Source: Melioribacter sp. (lineage in GTDB: Bacteria > Bacteroidota > Ignavibacteria > Ignavibacteriales > Melioribacteraceae). From it: DNA of 64,000 bases. A model generated the notes under the pieces. That model was given only the letters and a program-made list of their open reading frames with translations, was not told where the DNA came from and ran no database searches. A program made the translations under genes and the position numbers. The stretch is from assembly GCA_003155655.1 (NCBI GenBank), contig PMDS01000099.1, forward strand, positions 97,865 through 161,864, read 5' to 3'. Positions 36,810 to 45,939 of the stretch are shown piece after piece. Numbering within the stretch: the first letter of the stretch is position 1; every line of letters begins with the position of its first letter.

Positions 36810-38333
36810 TTATTGAGCCCGGTTTTTTTTAGATACTTTAGAATCAACCAGAATAAATTTCGTAACAAAAGCATCTCCGCCCCAAGGATTTGTACCGCCT
36901 TTGAACGTTACAGCGGTCGTCACCGGGAAATCAGTGGAGGTGGTATTGCCAGCCAGATAAATATTATCATCCTTACAAATGAGGGCCATAGGATTATCGA
37001 TTCCATGCCCGCCGAAACGGTAGCTATAACGCAGCGACTTTCCGTATGGATCAAACAGGGCAACGAAGATATTCGACTTGCCGTAATGGGTAGTGCCCAT
37101 AGCATCCGGCGTTACAGGAAAATCGTTTGACTCCGTCTGACCGGCAAGAACAACCAAACCTGAACGATGAATTGCTAGCCTAAAGGTCTCGTCCTTGCCG
37201 CCTCCCAGCAATGATGAGTAAAGCAATTTTCCGCTTCGGGGATTGATTTTGACGAAGAATCCGTCTGTGCCACCTTTGTTCTGGCGGCTCAATGCATCCG
37301 CCGTCGTCGGGAAATCGTTCGACGTCGTCTCACCCGCCAACCACACATTCCCGTCGCGATCCAAAGCGATGCTGCGGCCAACCTCGTCTCCGCTTCCACC
37401 GATATAAGTTGCATATTCCATAGCTGTACCAGCCGGATTTAATTTGACTAGGAATGCGTCCCCGGTACCGCGCTCACCGGATCCACCTCTGTATATCCTT
37501 TGGAAGGCATTTCCGGTTGTCGGAAAATCCGGCGAAGTAGTCATCCCTCCGATGTAGACACACCCGCGTGCGTCTACAATAATGTTTTCTGCATACAAGT
37601 CTATTCCGGTACCTCCGAGGTAGGTGCAATAGACAAGCTTGCTACCATCCGGATTAAGTTTTGCAACAAAGACGTCGCCCCTTCCGGCACCACCTCCGCC
37701 CTTGAACGTCGTGTCAAATGCGCCGCGGGTTACTGGAAAATCTTTCGAGGATGTGGAGCCAACGACATAAGCGTTACCTTTCGCATCTACTGCAATCTTA
37801 CCACAGATATCCATGTCTGTGCCGCCCAAAAAGGTGGAGTAGATAATCCGGTCGCCGGTCGGATTCAGTTTGACCACAAAAGCATCGCCATGGGATGCAT
37901 TAGCGTCACTCGGTCCTCTGAGTGTTGTCTGAAAGGCACCAGGAGTTGTGGGAAAGTTCGGATTAGTTGTGTTACCAGCAATGTAAATGCAGCCCTCCTT
38001 GTCTATAGCAATACCGTGCGTATAATTAGCGCCACCGGATGCACCGAGGAAGGTTGAGTAAAGCAAGGAGCCGGCGGAATTTAGTTTCGCAGCATAGATC
38101 CCCGTAAACTCCTTCTTAAGTGCATCTGGTGTCACTGGAAAATCTGTTGATTGAACTGGTGCGGTCAAGTATAAATTGCCTTGTGCATCCACTGCTATAC
38201 CATGTGCGCGGTCTTCTCCCTTGCCGCCTATAAGAGTCGAATATTCCATGCTTAGTGTTTGAGCATTGATTGAATAACTTATAACAATAACAATGCAGAG
38301 TATTGCGAATTTAATCTTATTTAGTTGATTCAT
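36810..38333 (-). CDS. SBBP beta-propeller protein with GC-rich body
   Basis: 507 residues; the signal peptide (MNQLNKIKFAILCIVIVIS...NAQ) is nearly that of the 31083 gene, followed by about eight SBBP repeats (for example STFLGGTDMDICGKIAVDAK). No sorting domain. The coding DNA of the repeats is visibly richer in G+C than any neighbour: 38 of 60 bases at 37321-37380 against 22 of 60 in the paralogue at 31681-31740 (hand counts). The first 100 codons and upstream sequence match the AT-rich paralogue, suggesting a foreign body joined to a local 5' end. Confidence 0.83.
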   Translation of the reverse strand: MNQLNKIKFAILCIVIVISYSINAQTLSMEYSTLIGGKGEDRAHGIAVDAQGNLYLTAPVQSTDFPVTPDALKKEFTGIYAAKLNSAGSLLYSTFLGASGGANYTHGIAIDKEGCIYIAGNTTNPNFPTTPGAFQTTLRGPSDANASHGDAFVVKLNPTGDRIIYSTFLGGTDMDICGKIAVDAKGNAYVVGSTSSKDFPVTRGAFDTTFKGGGGAGRGDVFVAKLNPDGSKLVYCTYLGGTGIDLYAENIIVDARGCVYIGGMTTSPDFPTTGNAFQRIYRGGSGERGTGDAFLVKLNPAGTAMEYATYIGGSGDEVGRSIALDRDGNVWLAGETTSNDFPTTADALSRQNKGGTDGFFVKINPRSGKLLYSSLLGGGKDETFRLAIHRSGLVVLAGQTESNDFPVTPDAMGTTHYGKSNIFVALFDPYGKSLRYSYRFGGHGIDNPMALICKDDNIYLAGNTTSTDFPVTTAVTFKGGTNPWGGDAFVTKFILVDSKVSKKNRAQ

Positions 38334-38358
38334 TTTTCCCTTCCATATATTTTATAAT

Positions 38359-38420
38359 TTATCTAACAAGAACCATTTTTTTCTGAAAACTCATCTCGTT
38401 ATTTTCCATTTTAATGAACT
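38359..38420 (-). pseudogene. Remnant of a T9SS sorting-domain 3' end
   Basis: Minus strand reads FIKMENNEMSFQKKMVLVR-stop, the exact ending used by the intact sorting domain at 32575. It follows the stop of the HAF/PD40 fusion gene by about 20 bases and is out of frame with it, as if the sorting domain of that gene had been interrupted. Confidence 0.75.
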
Positions 38421-38439
38421 GCCGGGATTATTCTGTACA

Positions 38440-40416
38440 TTAACGGTTAATGGGATTAAGTTTTTTAATAACGTTTATATCAACCCAGTAATAATTTCTG
38501 TCATCTCCACAAAAAAATAAATATTTTCCATCCGGAGAAATTGAGGGAAACCTAGCTTTTCCGGGAAAATTTATTGCACTGTTAATTTTTTGAGGAGTCG
38601 ACCATTTTCCATTATTCTTGAAACTTATATAAAGATACATATTCAAATCCTTTGTACCGGTCATAGGACGATTTGACGAAAACAACAGGTAAGATTCATC
38701 AGGTGCAATGTAAGGCGTATAATCAATTACATCCGGTAAGTTAATTGTTGCAGGCAAAGGTTCAATATTTGTTAATCCGGTATCCGAAAATTGCGCGCAA
38801 TATATTCCCGTATTCCATGGCTTGCCGTTCATTGTACTTGAAAAATAGACTTTACCGGATGACGTAAATGATGAACCTGGTTTAAATAAAAAACCTTTGT
38901 TCTTTGGTTCGCTCCATCCGGCATCAGTTTTTTCAACATACTTTGTTACATAACTGCTGTCGACTGACTTTCTATAATTATAAAACAATTTTTTCCCATC
39001 TGGTGAAAATAAAGGACTATCAGTAGTTCCATTCATCGCAAAAGATGGTGTTTCAGCACTTGACCACTTTCCATCTTTCTTAGTTATACGTAACATCGTT
39101 CCTGTCCATATTTTAAAATTAACGGAGGTCCAAAGCACTTCCTTTCCGTCTGGAGATATAGCCAGCCTTCCATGCAAATCACCTCGTGAGATAAAATTAT
39201 TTGCAAAAATTTTTGCAGTATCACCTGGTTGTTTTTCTCCTAAATAATCAAATGGATTAGGGTAGTTTTGATTCAATAATATGTTTTTCGGAATTGAACT
39301 CTCATTTTTTTTAATATCTGTTAAACGTGTATCAAGCACAACACGAAATGCTTCCTGCTGACCGGATGGATTTATTGCCTGACCTACTATTACATTTCCA
39401 TTTGGTGTGATACAGGTAGCTTGTTGTAAAGTCCATCCGGTTAGATTAAGTCCATAGTCGGATTGTAGTACATCTTTAAGAATACGTATTCCATGAGCTG
39501 AATCCCAAATGAAAGCAATAAAGTCCCCTGTAGTAGTTAGGTTCATCCCGGCACCAACAATGACTGTTCCGTTAGCTGACATTGCCATAGTATGAGAGGT
39601 GTATCTGTTAGGAACATTCCCCAGAGCCACAAGCCCGCCACTTTGGGTCCATCGATACATTATGGAGGAACCTGTAGCGGAATAACTGGTACCAACAATC
39701 ACAGCTCCGTCTGAAGAAATTGCGTTGGGGAAATTACTGTCTTCGAAACCGAGTAGTGTACCTAAACCTTGCATTCCTCCAGCTTGCGACCATCGAAAGG
39801 TTAGTTCATTTCCAAAATTTGTGTTTGTGTAACACGAACCTGCAATAATTGAACCATCCGCTGATGCCATCATTGCCCGGCTGTAGCTCCTTCCACCTGG
39901 AAGAGTTCCGGGTATCATAACAAGGCCGCCGGTCTGTGACCACCTGAATGCCTGGTTTCCATTGTTTCGTCCGAATAAGACCGATCCATTTCCTGAAATT
40001 CCAATATCTATAATAGTTGTCCCTGCCAAACTGCTGGCATCAACCATGCCGGTAGTTTGCATCCATCGGAAGCCTCTATTTGCTGTAAGGCTAAAGGTGG
40101 TTCCTGTTGGATTGCCAAATCCGACTATTGTAGTTCCATCATTTGAAATAGCTCCGGCATTGCTCATCTTAAAACTTTCGTCTTGTAGATTGCAAAGGCT
40201 TACCATTCCCGTGACAGCAGTCCAGCGGAAAGCCTGTTGCCCGGTGGCAGTTGTTCCATAGCCAACAACAATTGATCCGTCTGATGAAACACCGCTGGCA
40301 GAACTACTAAAAATTCCACCCGGCAAATCACCCAAACCCTGAAATGTTGCATATTGCGCAAAACTGCTTTGTGATAAAAGGAATAAAATTATTAAAAGCG
40401 TTAAAATCGATTTCAT
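38440..40416 (-). CDS. Secreted fusion: HAF-repeat protein joined to a PD40/TolB-type propeller
   Basis: 658 residues. Signal peptide, then HAF-type extracellular repeats to about residue 365 (FxWTxxxGMxxLG, ASGVSSDGSIVVGYG, ISxDGxxIVG). Next is the beginning of a T9SS sorting domain, ILLNQNYPNPF, at about 385; directly after it DYLGEKQPGDTAKIFA opens a PD40/WD40-like propeller (LAISPDGKEVLW, LFSPDGKKLFY, SISPDGKYLFF) that runs to the end. A normal protein has one or the other. The remnant of the sorting-domain end lies just past the stop. Start: ATG with GAGGAAAAT before it, not the TTG five codons earlier. Confidence 0.82.
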   Translation of the reverse strand: MKSILTLLIILFLLSQSSFAQYATFQGLGDLPGGIFSSSASGVSSDGSIVVGYGTTATGQQAFRWTAVTGMVSLCNLQDESFKMSNAGAISNDGTTIVGFGNPTGTTFSLTANRGFRWMQTTGMVDASSLAGTTIIDIGISGNGSVLFGRNNGNQAFRWSQTGGLVMIPGTLPGGRSYSRAMMASADGSIIAGSCYTNTNFGNELTFRWSQAGGMQGLGTLLGFEDSNFPNAISSDGAVIVGTSYSATGSSIMYRWTQSGGLVALGNVPNRYTSHTMAMSANGTVIVGAGMNLTTTGDFIAFIWDSAHGIRILKDVLQSDYGLNLTGWTLQQATCITPNGNVIVGQAINPSGQQEAFRVVLDTRLTDIKKNESSIPKNILLNQNYPNPFDYLGEKQPGDTAKIFANNFISRGDLHGRLAISPDGKEVLWTSVNFKIWTGTMLRITKKDGKWSSAETPSFAMNGTTDSPLFSPDGKKLFYNYRKSVDSSYVTKYVEKTDAGWSEPKNKGFLFKPGSSFTSSGKVYFSSTMNGKPWNTGIYCAQFSDTGLTNIEPLPATINLPDVIDYTPYIAPDESYLLFSSNRPMTGTKDLNMYLYISFKNNGKWSTPQKINSAINFPGKARFPSISPDGKYLFFCGDDRNYYWVDINVIKKLNPINR

Positions 40417-40505
40417 GCGGATTTTCCTCAAATTATTCGTTTGCTTTACTCTAAGTTCGTATTTCTTCGATATGAAAAATATTATTGAAGGTTCTTTTCA
40501 ATTAT

Positions 40506-40538
40506 CAGAAACATTCCAAAGAATAGCAGAAACGTTCC
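40506..40538. promoter_or_regulatory. 21-bp-period direct repeat, candidate operator
   Basis: CAGAAACATTCCA (40506) and CAGAAACGTTCCA (40527) are 13-bp words differing at one base and spaced 21 bases, two helical turns, so both face the same side of the DNA. They lie 90-120 bases upstream of the HAF/PD40 gene and just past the hybrid sensor gene, whose AraC-type output would be expected to bind such repeats. Confidence 0.55.
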
Positions 40539-40642
40539 ATATCTCATCTTTTTTTGATTTTGAGCGGGATTTCAGGCATTGATCGGGAACAGAGTTCTGA
40601 ACCCGGTACTAAATACTTAGTAGTTAGTTAATCAGATTTAAA

Positions 40643-43600
40643 TTACGATATAAGATTTTCCATTTCTCTGGAAGTATATTCCTTTGGCAAGCATCCATAA
40701 ACTTCCTTGAAGCAGGATGTAAAGTAGGAATGAGAATTAAAACCGGACAGATAAAGAACTTCGGTTATGTTATAGGAGTGATGACGGAGCAGTTGTGCCG
40801 CTCTTTTAAGTTTTATATTTCTTATAAACTGGTTGGCAGAATAATTTGTAATTGCCTTTAACTTTCTGAATAACTGTGTACGGCTAACCGCCAATTCTTC
40901 CATCAACAATTCAACGTTTAAGTCAGGGTTCTCAATATTATCTTCAACAACTTTTACCGCTTTTCTTAAAAATTCATCTTCGGGAGAATTAAGCTTAACT
41001 TCAGACGGATTTAGCAGAAATTCTTTTGTGAAGTACTGCCTCAGTCTTTCGCGGGTTTCGATTAATCTTTTTATTCTTATCTCAAGAAGATCGGAATTAA
41101 ACGGCTTGGTTAGATAATCATCAGCGCCGGTTTTATATCCTTTAATCTCATTTTCATCACCGGTTTTTGCAGTTAACAACATCACAGGAATATGATTTGT
41201 TTTTATATTATTTTTTATCTTATCACATAATTCAAACCCGTTCATACCGGGCATCATTATGTCGCTTATAATTACGTCAGGTATCTCTTCCACTGCAATT
41301 TTACATCCGGTTGTTCCATCCCCTGCTTCTAATATTTTAAATTCATCTATAAAGATCGATTTGATAAATCCTCTCATGTCATCGTTATCTTCAATTATCA
41401 GCAGGGTTTCCTTTTCTTCTGGTGAATCATCCTCACATACAACATCGATATCATCACTCTTCGAGATTTCCTTAACAGCTTTTTCACTCTCGTTATAAAA
41501 TGATTCCATTACAGGTAGAACAACTGTAAATGTTGTTCCGGTATTTATATTACTCTCGACTGTTATTTTTCCTTTATGAAGTTCTACCAGTTCTTTTGTA
41601 TATGCCAGGCCAAGTCCTGTTCCGTTGCTCTTTCCGTTGTTTGCATTTTCAACCTGGTAATATTTATCAAAGATAAATTTTACTTTCTCTTCAGGAATTC
41701 CGGTACCGGTATCTTTTACAATTAGTTTTATTTCCGATATTTCTCCCGCAGCATTCCGGATAGATGACAAGGAAATATTTACTTCTCCCCCGTCATTTGT
41801 ATGTTTTATTGCATTGGATAAAAGGTTATTCAAAGTTTTTTCAAGAATACTTTTATCAATCCACCCGGTTAATGTTTTTTCATCTGTAATAAAATTAAGC
41901 GAAATATTTTTTTCGTTTGCCATGTATGAAAAAGTTGAACAAGCGCTTTTACAAATACCGGTAATATCAATGAAGGAAACTTTTAGATTTTCCTTACCCG
42001 ATTCCAGCTTGCGCAGGTCCAGAAGCTGATTTATATAATTGAAAAGCTGTACCGCATTTCTTCTGATTACAGAAAGCGAGAAAGTAATTTTTTCATCCCC
42101 CTGATTTTCCTTCATCAATCTTTCTGCCGGACCAAGAATTAATGTTAGAGGCGTTTTTAATTCATGAGATATGTTTGTAAAGAAACTTATCTTCTCTTCA
42201 TCAGCCCGGTGTACCTTTGCCGACATTTCTTCAATTTGTTTTTTCTGCTCTTCAAGTATTTTATTATCTTTTTTCTTTTGCCTTATTCCGCGGTATAATA
42301 CAAACCCAAGCGCAGACATTAAAATAAAACCAATGATAAAAAAGAATTTTTGCTGAGCTTGCTTACCAATCTCTGCATCTGCACGTATCTGATTTTCTTT
42401 AAGTTCCCGTTCTTTCTGAACTGTTAAATTTTGCAGTTCAAATTTTGATTCCATACGGGAGATATTTTCAACTTGTGTAATCTTATTAAGAGTATCGGCA
42501 ACTAAATTAGATAATGATAAATACTGATATGCCTTTTGGAAATCCTTTTTATCTTTATAAGATAAACTGAGCTTTGAAGAAATTTCTTTTTTTAATGAAA
42601 GTGATTTTACGGATGAAGCTAATTTTAAAGCATCCTCATAATAACTAATTGCTTCATTTGTATTGTTGATTGCATTATAGTAATCTGCTATTGCTGAAAA
42701 TGAAGAAGCTTTTTCCAATAACGCTTTGGAAGAATCTGCAAGAAATAAGCTTTTGTTAAAATATTTTAGTGCATTTTTATAATCGTGAGCAATTAGATAA
42801 ACATTCCCAATATCAAGCAGTACTTTATGGAAGACTATCCGCGGACATTTATCACATCCAATCTCGAAACATTTTTTATAATTAATCAATGCTGAATTAT
42901 ATTCTCTATTTTGATACGCTAGTTCCCCTATAGACTTGTATGCGTTTGCAGTTAAATGCCGGTAATTAATTTTTTTTGCAATATTCAGGCTATTATTAAA
43001 GGAATCCATTGCCAGTGAATCTTTTCCCATCAATCTATAAATAGTTCCGATTTCTATAAGAACCTCTGCTATTCCGCTTTCGTTTTTAATTTTTCTATAA
43101 ATATCCAGATTCTTTTCAAAGTACAACATTGCAACATTATAATTATGCTGGTAGTCTCTTAAATATTCACCTATCAGATAGCTTGCACTGAGAATCGCTT
43201 TCTTGTCCTTAATAACTTCGGCAATCTCGAGAGCCTTCATAGCATAAGATATGGACATGGATTTATTCTCTCTCATTCCATAGAGAGAAACAAGATTCAG
43301 ATACGCGTTAATAAGAACTAAAGAATCCCTAACTTGACTTATAGCAATTTTAGAATCGCTAATAGTTGAATCAATATAAACGTTTCGTAATTCAGTATTA
43401 CTGTTTATAACAAGCCTATCACTTAGAAGAATCATTTTAAAATTATTTAATTGCTTGAATCTCTTCCTGCTCGTCAGCGCATACTCAACCATTTCCCTGG
43501 TATTTCCGAGCAGTCTTGCTAAAGTAGCAAGGTTATAATTTCCCCAAGCAATTCTCGCCGGATAGTTGTACTGTTCTCCAATTTTTATTGCTTTCCTATA

Positions 43601-43918
43601 ATATTCTTTTGCTCTTTGAACATCATTACCAAGCCAATAAGTAAGCGCAATGGCATCATATAATTCCGCAAGTGTTTCTTCATTTTTTATTTGCTTGACT
43701 AATTGTAAGGACTTTATCAGGTAATCATCAGGAATATTGAACTTTGCGTCTGAAGTACTCCAGATAATTTGCGATATAAAAACTGCGCTATCCTGGGCGC
43801 TACGTGCTAATGATAATTTATTTTTTAGACTATCCAGATAGTGGTTGGATTGAGAAAAAGTTAATCCCGCTCCAATTAATAGAATTAAAATTGAAAAGTA
43901 TTTACTGCAGTTATTCAT
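40643..43918 (-). CDS. Hybrid two-component sensor/AraC regulator with TPR sensor region
   Basis: 1091 residues. Signal or anchor segment (1-23), a periplasmic array of TPR repeats (about 60-470), a coiled stretch, one membrane segment near 530 (FFFIIGFILMSALGFVLY), HisKA with phosphorylated histidine in NISHELKTPLTLI near 584, HATPase (NLLSNAIKHT, DTGTGIPEE, GTGLGLAYTK), a receiver with phosphoacceptor in VIISDIMMPGMNG near 884, and a C-terminal AraC helix-turn-helix (970-1085). All steps of the phosphorelay are in one chain. In the Bacteroides one-piece sensors the periplasmic part is usually a propeller; here it is TPR. Position suggests control of the secreted block downstream. Confidence 0.92.
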   Translation of the reverse strand: MNNCSKYFSILILLIGAGLTFSQSNHYLDSLKNKLSLARSAQDSAVFISQIIWSTSDAKFNIPDDYLIKSLQLVKQIKNEETLAELYDAIALTYWLGNDVQRAKEYYRKAIKIGEQYNYPARIAWGNYNLATLARLLGNTREMVEYALTSRKRFKQLNNFKMILLSDRLVINSNTELRNVYIDSTISDSKIAISQVRDSLVLINAYLNLVSLYGMRENKSMSISYAMKALEIAEVIKDKKAILSASYLIGEYLRDYQHNYNVAMLYFEKNLDIYRKIKNESGIAEVLIEIGTIYRLMGKDSLAMDSFNNSLNIAKKINYRHLTANAYKSIGELAYQNREYNSALINYKKCFEIGCDKCPRIVFHKVLLDIGNVYLIAHDYKNALKYFNKSLFLADSSKALLEKASSFSAIADYYNAINNTNEAISYYEDALKLASSVKSLSLKKEISSKLSLSYKDKKDFQKAYQYLSLSNLVADTLNKITQVENISRMESKFELQNLTVQKERELKENQIRADAEIGKQAQQKFFFIIGFILMSALGFVLYRGIRQKKKDNKILEEQKKQIEEMSAKVHRADEEKISFFTNISHELKTPLTLILGPAERLMKENQGDEKITFSLSVIRRNAVQLFNYINQLLDLRKLESGKENLKVSFIDITGICKSACSTFSYMANEKNISLNFITDEKTLTGWIDKSILEKTLNNLLSNAIKHTNDGGEVNISLSSIRNAAGEISEIKLIVKDTGTGIPEEKVKFIFDKYYQVENANNGKSNGTGLGLAYTKELVELHKGKITVESNINTGTTFTVVLPVMESFYNESEKAVKEISKSDDIDVVCEDDSPEEKETLLIIEDNDDMRGFIKSIFIDEFKILEAGDGTTGCKIAVEEIPDVIISDIMMPGMNGFELCDKIKNNIKTNHIPVMLLTAKTGDENEIKGYKTGADDYLTKPFNSDLLEIRIKRLIETRERLRQYFTKEFLLNPSEVKLNSPEDEFLRKAVKVVEDNIENPDLNVELLMEELAVSRTQLFRKLKAITNYSANQFIRNIKLKRAAQLLRHHSYNITEVLYLSGFNSHSYFTSCFKEVYGCLPKEYTSREMENLIS

Positions 43919-44008
43919 TTTAGACAAAATTTCTTCAAGCGCTATTATAATTATAAGAATAATACAGTTATAACGCCAAAAATCCTACTTCTCCGAAACG
44001 GTAGACGG

Positions 44009-44126
44009 GAAAAAGGAAAGATGGAAAGATGAAAAACGGAAAGATGGAAAGAAGGAAAGATGAAAAGATGAAAAGATGAAAAACGGAAAGAAGAAAAGAA
44101 GAAATGACGGAAAGATGAAAAGATCA
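44009..44126. repeat. Purine-rich tandem repeat (GGAAAGATG units)
   Basis: About eleven imperfect units of GGAAAGATG or GAAAAGATG with inserted AAAACG variants; the whole tract has almost no C. It lies between the dnaE-N stop and the sensor promoter. Confidence 0.65.
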
Positions 44127-44137
44127 AATATTTTTTT

Positions 44138-44215
44138 ACTACTTACTTCTTCCGCCTACGTCAGAGACTCCGGCGGACAGGTTCTCTTTACTACTTATAC
44201 ATTATACTTTATACT
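44138..44215 (-). repeat. Inverted-repeat arm, left, of the polymerase locus
   Basis: Read on the minus strand: AGTATAAAGTATAATGTATAA, then GTAAAGAGAACCTGTC, a 12-base insertion, then TGACGTAGGCGGAAGAAGTAA. The same series without the insertion runs on the plus strand at 48871-48940. The two arms face each other across the split dnaE/dinB locus. Confidence 0.65.
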
Positions 44216-44252
44216 CCCGCCTACGTAAAAAATTTACTTCGGCGGGTAAACT

Positions 44253-45938
44253 TTATTGCATCAGTAAATTATCATGCTGTTCGATATTATAAACAGCTAC
44301 CTTATTTTTCCCCGGATCGCCATCAGCAGCAAAAAGATTATTCAGATCATTCATCACCAGTTTAAGCACACCAAGGGAACGCTGGCTTAATAAGTCGATC
44401 TTTATCAAGCCAAGTTCTTCGGTTGAGTACATATCCGGCTGGGTAATAACCAGGCCAAGACCTTTGTTCTTTGCATATTCCATTGCAACATAGTTGGTAA
44501 TTTTTTCTTTTGTTATTACAAGTCCGCTTGGATGAATGCTTAAGTGCCTTGGAAAGCCGGCAAGTTTTGCCGCGCTGCTCACAATTGTTTTCCACGGCTC
44601 ATTGGAAAAATCAAGCGATCTTGTTTCGGGAAATTTTTCTGAAATACCCGGCAGGTTACGCGCGCTTGTCCATGGAATGAACTTGCTGTATTTCGAAATC
44701 TCGCTTTCGGATATTCCAAAAACTTTTGCCGTCTCGCGGAATGCCGACCGCGCGCGGAATGTAACAGTGGTGGAAATCATTCCAACCCTGTCGTAGCCGT
44801 ACTTTTCATAAACATACTTTATAATTGTATCTCTCTCCTTCCAGGAAAAATCAAGATCAACATCGGGAGGCGAAAGGCGCCCGCGGTTAAGAAAACGTTC
44901 GAAGTAGAGATTGTATTTAATCGGGTCAACTTCTGTAAAAAATAAACAGTAAGAAACAAGACTGTTAGCGGCGGACCCGCGTCCTATGTGAATTATACCT
45001 CTGCCGTTAGCTTCGTGTATAAGATCCCAGACAATTAAAAAATAATCGCTGTAGCCAAGTTCGGCAATAACCTCAAGTTCATACTGAAGCCGTTTAATAG
45101 CTTGATCTGTAATAACAGGGTAACGTTTGGTTAAGCCGTCAAAACTAATTTTCCATAAAAAAGAGAAGGCGCTGTCGTTTTGAGGAACCGGGAAAACCGG
45201 AAACTTATATTCCCCGAGCTTAAGATCAACATCGCAGGACTGCGCTATTTTATCAGCATTCCAGGCTGCTTCCGGAAGAGATTTCCAGGTTTGCGCCAAT
45301 TCATCCGGGGTCTTCAAATAAAATTCCTCATCAATAATCTGGTCTTCGTCCAAATTTGCCAGGGTAGTATTAAGGCGGATAGCTGTAACAACTTTATTCA
45401 ATTGAAAATCACCGGGCATAAAATAAGCCGGATGCGACGCAACAATCTGCAAATGATTTTCTTTGGCTAACTCATACAGCAGGCGTGTATTCTTTTTCTG
45501 CTTCCCGGTAACTATCAGCTCAATAAATAAATTTTGACGGAGGGATAAATCAATTTGGATCTGCTTAAGCAGCGGAACAGAAGAAGTAATTACAAATAAA
45601 TCATTGAGCGGTTCCTTAAAAAGCTCAACAAGAGAAAAATCATTATTCAGTTTTCGTGATGTGATAATTCTGCAAAGGTGCGAATAGCCGACATTGTTTT
45701 TAGCTATAAAGAGAACAGACAAATTTTTGTTATCCGGGTCGTCAATTAAAGAACCAAGAATTGGTTTTATGTTATTTTCTTTTGCCGCTTTGAAGAACCG
45801 GATCAATCCATTCATTGCATTAGTATCGGTCAATGCGGCGTAAGTGCTGCCGGATTTTTTGGCAAAGTCTACAAGCTCATCTATCTTGATTGTAGATTGA
45901 AGCAGGGAAAAATTACTATGTGCATGAAGAGTAAACAT
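44253..45938 (-). CDS. DNA polymerase III alpha-type subunit, N-terminal half (PHP and palm)
   Basis: 562 residues. PHP domain at the start (FTLHAHSNFSLLQ, then ALTDTNAMNG), then the alpha-subunit palm: GRGSAANSLVSYCL near 335, the metal-binding aspartates in PPDVDLDFSW near 360, and the third aspartate in GLIKIDLLSQRSL near 512. The 150-residue spacing of the aspartates matches DnaE. The protein then ends after a roughly 45-residue tail, before the fingers. The ATG follows the dinB stop by one base (TAA A ATG), so both are in one operon. The missing half is encoded on the other strand at 47185. The family resembles error-prone DnaE2 more than the replicative enzyme. Confidence 0.9.
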   Translation of the reverse strand: MFTLHAHSNFSLLQSTIKIDELVDFAKKSGSTYAALTDTNAMNGLIRFFKAAKENNIKPILGSLIDDPDNKNLSVLFIAKNNVGYSHLCRIITSRKLNNDFSLVELFKEPLNDLFVITSSVPLLKQIQIDLSLRQNLFIELIVTGKQKKNTRLLYELAKENHLQIVASHPAYFMPGDFQLNKVVTAIRLNTTLANLDEDQIIDEEFYLKTPDELAQTWKSLPEAAWNADKIAQSCDVDLKLGEYKFPVFPVPQNDSAFSFLWKISFDGLTKRYPVITDQAIKRLQYELEVIAELGYSDYFLIVWDLIHEANGRGIIHIGRGSAANSLVSYCLFFTEVDPIKYNLYFERFLNRGRLSPPDVDLDFSWKERDTIIKYVYEKYGYDRVGMISTTVTFRARSAFRETAKVFGISESEISKYSKFIPWTSARNLPGISEKFPETRSLDFSNEPWKTIVSSAAKLAGFPRHLSIHPSGLVITKEKITNYVAMEYAKNKGLGLVITQPDMYSTEELGLIKIDLLSQRSLGVLKLVMNDLNNLFAADGDPGKNKVAVYNIEQHDNLLMQ

Positions 45939-45939
45939 T

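Larger units (their letters stand above)
43919..44252 (+). other. Spacer with repeats upstream of the hybrid sensor
   Basis: 334 bases without a gene, between two minus-strand genes. The right half carries one arm of an inverted repeat (44138-44215); the middle is a purine-rich tandem repeat (44009-44126). The first 80 bases, AT-rich, should hold the sensor promoter. Confidence 0.5.
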
